A stretch of DNA of 11,623 nucleotides. It comes from Streptosporangiaceae bacterium. Lineage in GTDB: Bacteria > Actinomycetota > Actinomycetes > Streptosporangiales > Streptosporangiaceae. Below are positions 6,599-11,623 of this stretch, one piece after another. The notes under the pieces were generated by a model. It ran no database searches and was not told the DNA's origin. It saw only the letters and a list, made by a program, of their open reading frames with translations. The stretch lies in assembly GCA_030042885.1 (NCBI GenBank), contig JASHYW010000217.1, positions 1 through 11,623 on the forward strand, in the 5' to 3' direction. The position numbers were made by a program, and so were the translations under genes. Position 1 is the stretch's first letter. Each line of letters starts with the position of its first letter.

Positions 6599-8521
6599 TC
6601 AGCGGCGCAGCCGCCAGCTGAGCACTTCGCCAATGTGAAAGGTTGGCCTGCCGAAGAGCCGGGTCAGGACGCGTGCAACGGGTGACTGCTGGCTGGTGAC
6701 CACGACGATCGCAGCGGTCCGCCAGGATCCGAGGACGGCACGGAGCTCCGCGTCGGACAGGCTTGGTGGATGCCGTCCCTGCCACAGCTCATCCAGGTAA
6801 CTGGCGACCTCCGTCTGCGGACTGCGGACCGAGAAGAAGAACGCGGCCTCCCCGGTAGGGCCGGGCCCGATGAAGTAGCCGCCGATCATCGAGCCGGGCT
6901 GACCTGTATCCGCCTGCCAGCGCAGTACCTCGGGCTCGCCACCGGAGGGGAACGGGAGGGCGAGCACCGGCGCGTCCAGTGGGAGTCGCAGCCTGGCGAA
7001 GGTCGCCTGCCAGCCGACCGGGACCTGCGAGAGCGGAGCTGCCTGGTAAGGCAGCGGCACCAGCGGCAAGACTGCGAACAGCGCGACCGCGATGAGGGCT
7101 CCGCGTGGCCAGCCCCGCCAGCCCCCGGGCCGCCGCACCGCCCCGCGTGCCCGATCCAGCGAGAACGCAAGGACCGCGGCAGCCGCACCGTCCGCGAGGA
7201 GAGAGATGCGCCACGGCAGCACTTGTGTCAGAAGGGGAAGCCCTTCCAGCCAATGCCATGGCAGCAGCCGCCCCGGCCACCTGAAACCGCCGCCGACGGG
7301 CAGGTTGCCGCCGCCGAGTGCACACAGTTCCAGCACCACCCAGGTCACCGCCGCGGCCCGGACCCGCAGATCCCGCCAGAACACCGCCACGGCGACCACC
7401 AGGACACCGATCAGCGGCCAGCCCAGGTAAGCCAGGTCCTCAGCCCTCGGCCGCACGATCGGCGGGGTGGCAGCCGCGCTGGCGCGGGTGTGGAACAGCA
7501 GCGAAGCCGAGGGCGTGACCACCCAGGCAGGGTTGCTGACTATCGAAACCAGCAGCTTATTGTGTTCGGCCAGCGGGCCAGCAAGCTGCACCCACAGCGC
7601 ATGCCCGCCGGCGAGCAGAAACACCGCCGCCGCCGCGGCCAGCCCGGTCACTGCGCCGCGGACCCGCCCCGGCACCGCCATGGGGCGGCTCACCGCCACC
7701 GTCACCGTGAGGATCAGGCCCGCCAGCGCCGTGTACACCAAGAGCTCTTCCCCGATAAACAGCTGCGCGGCGCACAACAGCCCAAGCCAGACGCCGACCC
7801 GGACGCTGCGCCCACGACCGGTGATCAGCCGAAGGACAGCATCGATGATCAGCGGCGGCAGAACCGCGAACTGCAGATGGTAGTGCGCGAAGCCCGCGTT
7901 CAGCATCGCTGGGGAAAACCCGTAGACCGCCCCGCCCAGCGCGGCCGCGCTGACACTCGCCCCCCACCGGCGCAGCACCCAGAACAAGCTGGCCGCCGAC
8001 CCCGCGAAGCCCAGCGTCAGCACCACGGTCAGGCTGACCTGCGGGCCGGCCAGCAGCGTCACCGGCGCGAGCAGCACCCCCGGCAGCAGGAACGATGTGT
8101 TCCACATCAGGTTGATACCCTGCGGCGCGTTCATCGCGGCCGTCACCAGCGCAGGCAGGCGCCCGTGCGCGACAGCCGTGGCCGCATAGCGCAGGAACCA
8201 GGCAAACAAGTCCACGTCGCCGCCACCACCAAGCTGGTCACGGCCAGCCGGATCCGCCCACAACCGCGCTGTCACCGCCGCCGCGCCGATGAGGTAGCAG
8301 CATGCCACCAGCCACGGCTCCACCGTCCGATGGTGACGCCCTTGGCGCTCCACGGCCCGCGTCGGCTCGGCCACCAGCGGGGCAAAGCCCGCCGTCGCCT
8401 TCCTCCCCGGTGCTTCCGCGGCCGTCAGCCGCTCATCGGGATCCGGCTCGCCGGTATCCACGGACGCGCACGGGTCTTGTCCAGCCTCACGCTGTTCCCT
8501 GGGCGTCACAGAGCGCCTCAC
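6599..8521 (-). CDS. Polytopic membrane protein, GT-C glycosyltransferase-like
   Basis: The 640-residue protein begins with about 65 hydrophilic residues. About ten hydrophobic segments follow (roughly 70-88, 142-160, 163-183, 192-208, 213-232, 242-258, 260-278, 290-311, 366-381, 390-404, 440-455, 474-490), and the last 150 residues are probably extracytoplasmic. GGDVD at 100-104, just after the first membrane helix, matches the acidic motif that GT-C enzymes place in the first outer loop, and NAPQGINLMW (131-140) fits the P-x-G-x-N pattern seen in actinobacterial members. GT-C enzymes use polyprenyl-phosphate sugars on the outer face; donor and acceptor are unknown here. The start is GTG 8521, preceded directly by in-frame TGA and with no strong ribosome site; GTG 8509 is an alternative. 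A long plus-strand frame covers the same DNA but is a compositional shadow. The exact family is uncertain. Confidence 0.75.
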   Translation of the reverse strand: MRRSVTPREQREAGQDPCASVDTGEPDPDERLTAAEAPGRKATAGFAPLVAEPTRAVERQGRHHRTVEPWLVACCYLIGAAAVTARLWADPAGRDQLGGGGDVDLFAWFLRYAATAVAHGRLPALVTAAMNAPQGINLMWNTSFLLPGVLLAPVTLLAGPQVSLTVVLTLGFAGSAASLFWVLRRWGASVSAAALGGAVYGFSPAMLNAGFAHYHLQFAVLPPLIIDAVLRLITGRGRSVRVGVWLGLLCAAQLFIGEELLVYTALAGLILTVTVAVSRPMAVPGRVRGAVTGLAAAAAVFLLAGGHALWVQLAGPLAEHNKLLVSIVSNPAWVVTPSASLLFHTRASAAATPPIVRPRAEDLAYLGWPLIGVLVVAVAVFWRDLRVRAAAVTWVVLELCALGGGNLPVGGGFRWPGRLLPWHWLEGLPLLTQVLPWRISLLADGAAAAVLAFSLDRARGAVRRPGGWRGWPRGALIAVALFAVLPLVPLPYQAAPLSQVPVGWQATFARLRLPLDAPVLALPFPSGGEPEVLRWQADTGQPGSMIGGYFIGPGPTGEAAFFFSVRSPQTEVASYLDELWQGRHPPSLSDAELRAVLGSWRTAAIVVVTSQQSPVARVLTRLFGRPTFHIGEVLSWRLRR

Positions 8522-8540
8522 TCAAGCTATGCAACCCCGC

Positions 8541-8588
8541 ATCCTATGCTGGCGGCGTCGAACTGGTGCAGGCACCTGCCTACTGGTG
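8541..8588 (-). promoter_or_regulatory. Candidate promoter and operator of the membrane protein gene
   Basis: On the minus strand TAGGAT (plus-strand ATCCTA, 8541-8546) fits the actinobacterial -10 consensus and lies 19 bases before the GTG start. No clear -35 exists. The -35 zone instead holds overlapping perfect palindromes, GGTGC-AG-GCACC (8565-8576) and GCAGG-CA-CCTGC (8568-8579). These are flanked by two copies of ACTGGTG (8562-8568 and 8582-8588) exactly 20 bp apart. A promoter with weak -35 and a regulator site on it is the simplest reading. Confidence 0.4.
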
Positions 8589-8643
8589 TGATCCGCCGCT
8601 CCTGCGCCTCACAGTATCCACGTACTCGGTTGCTGCCAGGCGA

Positions 8644-8746
8644 GGGTCTGTCAAGTTCGACGGTGTAACTTCTTTCTCTGTTGTTACTTGCGTCCCGCGC
8701 TCAGGCGGCCGTCGAAGGTGATGTCGAAAGCGTTCAGGGCGGCGGG
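8644..8746 (-). mobile_element. End of an IS256-like insertion sequence: terminal repeat and transposase C-terminus
   Basis: A minus-strand frame ends at TAA 8684-8686 with PAALNAFDITFDGRLSAGRK. The ALNAF-I-F-GR pattern is the typical last stretch of IS256/mutator-family transposases. Immediately beyond the stop lies GTCTGTCAAGTTCGACGGTG followed by TAACTT (plus strand 8645-8670), which resembles the terminal inverted repeats of actinobacterial IS256-type elements. Only about 20 transposase codons remain; upstream the sequence switches to recombinase-gene material. No partner repeat for the other end was found in the window. This is a dead remnant. Confidence 0.5.
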
Positions 8747-8828
8747 CGCGCTGGCGGTATCGGCATAACCGGGAGCCTGGCGGGACGAGGCTGTCTTTCT
8801 CTGGACATCGGCGAGAGAGGGCAGCGAC

Positions 8829-9984
8829 ATGGTTATCGTGCGCGGGGTGCACGTGGTGGGCCCGCTGGAACCGTATGCGGAAGGACTGGCCTGCGAGCTG
8901 GCCCGGCTGGGCTTCACCGAGCTTTCGGCTGGTGGCCAGTTGCGGCTGGCCGCGCACCTGAGCAGGTGGCTGGCCGTGGAGGCCTGGGGACGGCAGCGCT
9001 GGCTGACCCGGTGACGGACCGGTTTCTGGCGGCGCGCCGCGCCGCCGGGTATACGGGGTACTTGTCGCCCAAGGCACTGCGCCCGGTGCTGGATTACCTG
9101 CGCAGCCTTGGCGTAGTGCCGGAACCGGAACAACCCCTGGCCGGCGAGCGTGGCAGGGGAATTGCTGGAGGCGTACCGGGAGTACCTGCTGGGCGAGCGC
9201 GGCGTGCAGGCTGCTGTGGCCCGCGGCTACCTCTACCTGATCCGCCCGTTCGCGGAGCGGTACGCCGCCGGCGGCACGGCGGGTCTGCAAGGGCTGACGC
9301 CGGGCGATGTCACGGCATTCCTGACTGCCCAGTCGCGGCGGCTGGCGCCGAAGACCGCTCAGCGGCTGGCGACCGCGTTGCGGTCGCTGCTGCGGTTCTG
9401 GCATCTGCAGGGCCTGACCTGCGGGGGCCTGGAGCAGGCGGTGCCGAAGGTAGCGAATCGCCAGCCGGGGCTTCCCCGGCCGCTGGAGCCCGGCCAGGTG
9501 CAGGCTTTGCTGGATTCCTGCGACCTGCAGACCGCGTCCGGGCTGCGCGACCTGGCGATGCTCACGCTGATGGCGCGGATGGGGCTGCGGGCCGGGGAGG
9601 TCGCCGGCCTGCGCCTGGACGACATCGGCTGGCGGGCCGGGGAGGTCACCGTCCGCGGCAAGGGCAACCGCCACGACCGGCTTCCGCTCACGGCTGACGC
9701 GGGCGAGGCGACAGCGGCCTGGCTCCAGCGTGGCCGACCCGCCACGGCGCTAGACCGCAGCGTGTTCACTCGCATCAAGGCCCCGCACCGGGGCCTGACC
9801 TCGGGCGGGGTCACCCAGGCGGTCGCGGCAGCGGCCAGGCGGGCCGGGCTGGGCGCAGTTCACGCCCACCGGCTGCGGCACAGCGCGGCCACCGCTCCCT
9901 ACCAGTTCCGAGGACGGCATCCCCGAGATACTGGCTGAGCTGCGTCTTGGCCATGAGGTTCCGGGCATGACCTGGCCTTATGCC
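8829..9984 (+). pseudogene. Tyrosine recombinase (phage-integrase family), frameshifted
   Basis: Read across three frames this is a near full-length tyrosine recombinase of about 385 residues. Frame A (ATG 8829 to about 8985) gives the N-terminal HLSRWLAVEA region. A second frame (about 8980-9130) continues with DRFLAARRAAGYTGYLSPKA, and the first frame resumes near 9145 with VAGELLEAYREYLLGERG, the SAM-like core-binding domain. The catalytic domain has Arg in LRAGEV (codon 9588-9590), Lys in RGKGNR and H-x-x-R in HAHRLRHSAAT (9867-9878). Near 9890-9900 the frame moves again, and the remaining box LRLGH (His 9952-9954) and catalytic Tyr (TAT 9979-9981, nine residues after that His) are in the new frame. 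Left unshifted, the frame ends at 9938 without these residues. The gene appears decayed. GTG 9150 could start a shorter but incomplete protein. It points at the tRNA fragment next to it. Confidence 0.8.
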
Positions 9985-9986
9985 AG

Positions 9987-10033
9987 TGGGCGATACTGGG
10001 ATCGAACCAGTGACCTCCTCGGTGTGAACGAGG
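9987..10033 (-). tRNA. tRNA-Val(CAC) 3' half, att core of an integrated element
   Basis: On the minus strand the sequence gives an anticodon arm CCTCG-TTCACAC-CGAGG (anticodon CAC, valine), a 5-base variable region AGGTC, a T arm ACTGG-TTCGATC-CCAGT, then the acceptor strand ATCGCCC and discriminator A. All stems pair perfectly. The 5' half is missing: no GGGCGAT acceptor strand or D arm occurs in the following ~50 bases. This is not a functional tRNA. A 3' half of this length, from the anticodon stem to the 3' end, is the usual identity segment of elements that integrate into tRNA genes. It is left at the junction away from the restored tRNA, so the element should lie to its right (10034 onward). 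Confidence 0.85.
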
Positions 10034-10056
10034 TCCGGTCGGCTCGGCAACCATGG

Positions 10057-10070
10057 CCTTCAGGTGAAGG
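10057..10070. promoter_or_regulatory. 14-bp perfect palindrome near the att core
   Basis: CCTTCA-GG-TGAAGG is a perfect inverted repeat 24 bases inside the presumed element end. CAGGT occurs at 10061 and 10073. It could bind an integrase accessory factor or a repressor. Confidence 0.3.
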
Positions 10071-10097
10071 ACCAGGTCAGGGGCTCCTCTTCAGCCC

Positions 10098-10157
10098 GGT
10101 TGGGAGAGGTTCAGGGCGGTTCGCGCCAGTTGCGGCCTCCCAAATTCCTCCCAGTTG
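10098..10157 (+). promoter_or_regulatory. Helically phased repeat array before the small gene
   Basis: GGTT, GGTT, GGTT and AGTT start at 10098, 10108, 10118 and 10128, exactly 10 bp apart. CCAGTTG occurs at 10126 and 10151, and CCTCCCA at 10136 and 10147 (11 bp apart). The array ends 6 bases before the ribosome site of the 51-codon gene. Such face-of-helix phasing suits cooperative protein binding. No clear -10 box was found. Confidence 0.35.
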
Positions 10158-10175
10158 ATCATGGAGGAGAAGCCC

Positions 10176-10331
10176 ATGTCCGATCCCGGTGTCGTCCGGA
10201 CCGAGCACACTCGGCTGCGCGCTGCGGGTTCGCCCGTCGGGGTGGCCTGCGAACTGCCCGATGGCCGTGAGCGACACGGTGCCTGTGGCCCTGCCGGCCA
10301 GTTGACGCGGCGAACGGGAACAGGACGATGA
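10176..10331 (+). CDS. Small 51-residue hypothetical protein coupled to the DUF2637 gene
   Basis: ATG 10176 is preceded by GGAGGAGA (10163-10170) at ideal spacing, and the frame ends in a TGA (10329-10331) overlapping the ATG of the next gene as ATGA. That overlap plus the strong ribosome site argues for a real, translationally coupled gene. The product begins MSDPGVVRTEHTRLRAAGSP and ends QLTRRTGTGR. It is hydrophilic and basic at the end, with two cysteines and no membrane segment or recognisable domain. An in-frame ATG at 10161 would add five residues but contains the ribosome site, so it is less likely. Small genes next to DUF2637 genes are common in integrative elements. I do not recognise its family. 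Confidence 0.65.
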   Translation: MSDPGVVRTEHTRLRAAGSPVGVACELPDGRERHGACGPAGQLTRRTGTGR

Positions 10332-11149
10332 CGGCGCTCACCACTCCCCCGCAGGTTACTGGTGCCTACGACGTGACCGCGACCAGCCAGGTCGACCGGG
10401 TCATACGCGCCTCTACCGCGGTGGCCGTGCTCGCTGTGGCAGGTGTCGCTGCGTATGTTTCCTACTGGCACGCTTACGCGGTCGTCCAGGCACATGGCGA
10501 GAGCGGTGCCACCGCCCGGTTGGAGCCGGCCACTATCGACGGCCTCGTCTACGCCAGTTCGATGGTGATTCTGTACGCGGCGAGGCATGGGAATCGCGTG
10601 CCTCGCCTGGCCCGCTGGCTGCTCGGGCTGGGGATCGCGGCTACCTTGACGGCGAACATGGCCCAGGGCTGGTCGCACGGGCCGGTCGGAGCGGCCGTCG
10701 CGGCCTGGCCTGCGATCAGCCTCGTAGGTTCATACGAACTTCTAGTCTGGCTGATCCGCTCTGCCGGAGCGCTCCAGCAGACTGCATCGGGCGCGCATTG
10801 CCGCCGGTGCATCGCATGCCGTGATGTGATGCCTCCCGCTCCCCGGGTGTCCGTCAACGGCGAGCAGCACGGCCCAAGCGAGCGCGGCTCAGCGGCGGCT
10901 CAGGTGGTGCAACCGGTCCAGCACTGGAACGCCGCAGCCGACACTGAGCGCCAGGAGGGAGCCGATGAGGACGTCAATCGCGCTGCAGTGATCGCTTACC
11001 AGCTGAGCGTCCAAGCCGGGAATCCGCTCTCTGAACGCAAACTCGCACAAACGTTCGGACGAACTTCCCGCCGCTGGGCGCGCGCGAGGATCACCGAGGC
11101 ACGTAAAATATCGCCCTTCCAGGACGCGCCAGGGACTCCGTCGTCATGA
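10328..11149 (+). CDS. DUF2637 membrane protein with C-terminal helix-turn-helix
   Basis: This 273-residue protein belongs to the DUF2637 group frequent in actinomycete integrative and conjugative elements. Four membrane segments fill the N-terminal half (about 28-50, 68-86, 97-113, 118-145). They include the family-like YVSYWHAYAVVQAHGESG, ARLEPATIDGLVYASSMV and LGIAATLTANMAQGWSHGPV. After a linker, LSERKLAQTFGRTSRRWARA (235-254) is a predicted helix-turn-helix typical of the family C-terminus. The role is unestablished; an association with transfer or replication of the element is usually assumed from context. Unusually, AHCRRCIAC (156-164) places three cysteines two residues apart right after the last membrane helix, a possible metal site. 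The start overlaps the stop of the small upstream gene (ATGA). The usual partner genes (FtsK-like translocase, replication initiator) would lie beyond the window. Confidence 0.85.
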   Translation: MTALTTPPQVTGAYDVTATSQVDRVIRASTAVAVLAVAGVAAYVSYWHAYAVVQAHGESGATARLEPATIDGLVYASSMVILYAARHGNRVPRLARWLLGLGIAATLTANMAQGWSHGPVGAAVAAWPAISLVGSYELLVWLIRSAGALQQTASGAHCRRCIACRDVMPPAPRVSVNGEQHGPSERGSAAAQVVQPVQHWNAAADTERQEGADEDVNRAAVIAYQLSVQAGNPLSERKLAQTFGRTSRRWARARITEARKISPFQDAPGTPSS

Positions 11150-11312
11150 GTTGACCGAAGTCCCTGAGGGGTCTCTGGCGACCAACCCGGGCCACGAGCC
11201 GCCGGTTAACAGGAGGTCTGTACCGGCGGGAGCGATCAGCTGCCGCAGATGACCGTCAGCCCGCTTGATCTGCATAAAGGCTCGTCACGGGCTTACAGGG
11301 CCACCTTAGCAG

Positions 11313-11404
11313 GTGTGCCGCCGTGTGCCAGGGAATGCCGTTTCGTCTGTGGGAACCCTGTGGGGGGACGCCGCCGCGGCCTGGACTTGTGGGATTTCTG
11401 TGGG
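11313..11404 (+). repeat. Paired GTGTGCC/CTGTGGG repeats, iteron-like
   Basis: GTGTGCC occurs at 11313 and 11323 (10 bp apart). TGTGGG occurs at 11348, 11359, 11388 and 11399, that is, two pairs each 11 bp apart with the pairs offset by exactly 40 bp. Three of the TGTGGG copies are preceded by C. Such helical-turn spacing is typical of protein-binding iterons. Confidence 0.45.
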
Positions 11405-11472
11405 GCGAGCGGACGCCCTGCTCAGCCTTTTGACGATGGTTCGAAATCGTGCCGTTGCCAGCGCAACCTTGG

Positions 11473-11541
11473 GTCCCTGGGACGAAACCGCAAGCGACTG
11501 CGGGGCACGATCTTGCAGGGGACGTCAAGGGTCCCCGGGAC
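11473..11541. promoter_or_regulatory. Two GTCCCNGGGAC palindromes 58 bp apart
   Basis: GTCCCTGGGAC (11473-11483) and GTCCCCGGGAC (11531-11541) are perfect palindromes of the same consensus, each preceded by GG. Two identical operator-type sites in a gene-free stretch suggest a dimeric repressor of the element. Confidence 0.45.
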
Positions 11542-11567
11542 AACTCCTGAGTGAGCGAACTGACCAT

Positions 11568-11598
11568 AAGCGTCAGACGTTGGATGGGTGTGACGCTT
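11568..11598. repeat. 8-bp inverted repeat near the window end
   Basis: AAGCGTCA (11568-11575) and TGACGCTT (11591-11598) are perfect inverted copies with a 15-base spacer. This could be a repressor site or a hairpin. Confidence 0.35.
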
Positions 11599-11623
11599 CG
11601 GCAGACCATGCATAGTCGCCGGG

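Larger units (their letters stand above)
11150..11623. other. Region after DUF2637: no convincing gene, dense in repeats
   Basis: The open frames on both strands give no recognisable protein and have poor codon pattern. An AGGAGG at 11211-11216 has no start codon at usable distance. The stretch holds the phased repeats at 11313-11404, two GTCCCNGGGAC palindromes and a terminal inverted repeat, each listed separately. A control or replication region of the element is the best guess. Confidence 0.4.

Noticed and set aside
6770..8668. 632-codon plus-strand open frame
   Set aside because: It is antisense to the membrane protein gene. Its product is an Arg/Gln/Pro-rich string without domains, as expected from high-GC antisense frames.
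8580..9674. 364-codon minus-strand frame
   Set aside because: It overlaps the recombinase pseudogene, whose plus-strand frames show real catalytic motifs. The minus-strand product shows none.
9967..10158. 63-codon plus-strand frame from ATG 9967 (WDRTSDLLGVNE)
   Set aside because: It is the recombinase tail read through the antisense tRNA half-gene. The WDRTSDLL-type peptide is a known artefact of translating tRNA sequence.
11211..11216. Perfect AGGAGG ribosome-site match
   Set aside because: No ATG, GTG or TTG lies 4-12 bases downstream with an open frame, so it is probably chance.
11249..11609. Open frames on both strands after the DUF2637 gene
   Set aside because: There is no ribosome site at a usable distance and no family resemblance. 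The frames overlap each other and cross the repeat arrays.
1..11623. CRISPR array, rRNA or complete tRNA genes
   Set aside because: No regularly spaced repeat-spacer pattern, no rRNA-like sequence and no full cloverleaf was seen on either strand. The only tRNA-like sequence is the 3' half at 9987-10033.

Overview
The window is high-GC DNA with strong G/C preference at third codon positions, Shine-Dalgarno sites of the AGGAGG type and protein families typical of Actinomycetota. A filamentous or Streptosporangiales-like actinomycete fits best, but nothing here fixes the genus. The left two thirds look like ordinary chromosome. The right third is a layered scar of mobile DNA.

Left part (1-6262). 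It opens inside a GH65 family alpha-glucoside phosphorylase/hydrolase gene whose 5' end lies outside the window. An ABC1/AarF/UbiB-type atypical kinase converges on it from the minus strand; its best start is a GTG at 3445 behind a strong AGGAGG. A small VOC (glyoxalase-fold) protein gene follows at 3877. Next is a degenerate minus-strand C-terminus of a RelE/HigB-like toxin (4471-4617), then a complete GT5 glycogen synthase, glgA (4790-6262). GH65 and GlgA both act on alpha-glucans, so this may be a storage-sugar neighbourhood, but the genes do not form one operon.

Middle part (6263-8640). After glgA comes a long inverted repeat and a non-coding or decayed stretch. A minus-strand gene then encodes a 640-residue polytopic membrane protein resembling GT-C glycosyltransferases. 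Its upstream region has a TAGGAT -10 box and an operator-like repeat cluster.

Right part (8640-11623). Reading rightward there are four layers: the end of an IS256-like element (terminal repeat plus the last ~20 codons of a transposase); a tyrosine recombinase gene broken by three frame changes; the 3' half of a tRNA-Val(CAC) gene on the minus strand, starting 6 bases after the recombinase's catalytic tyrosine codon; and an apparent integrative-element end with a 51-codon small gene overlapping (ATGA) a DUF2637 membrane/helix-turn-helix protein gene. The tRNA half-gene lacks its 5' half, as expected of the att core at one end of a tRNA-integrated element. Its orientation puts that element to the right, where DUF2637, a gene common in actinomycete integrative and conjugative elements, is found. 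The last 470 bases hold no convincing gene but several phased repeats and perfect palindromes, a likely control or replication region. The most interesting area is 9950-10180 and 11300-11600: the att junction, the hidden small gene and the repeat arrays.
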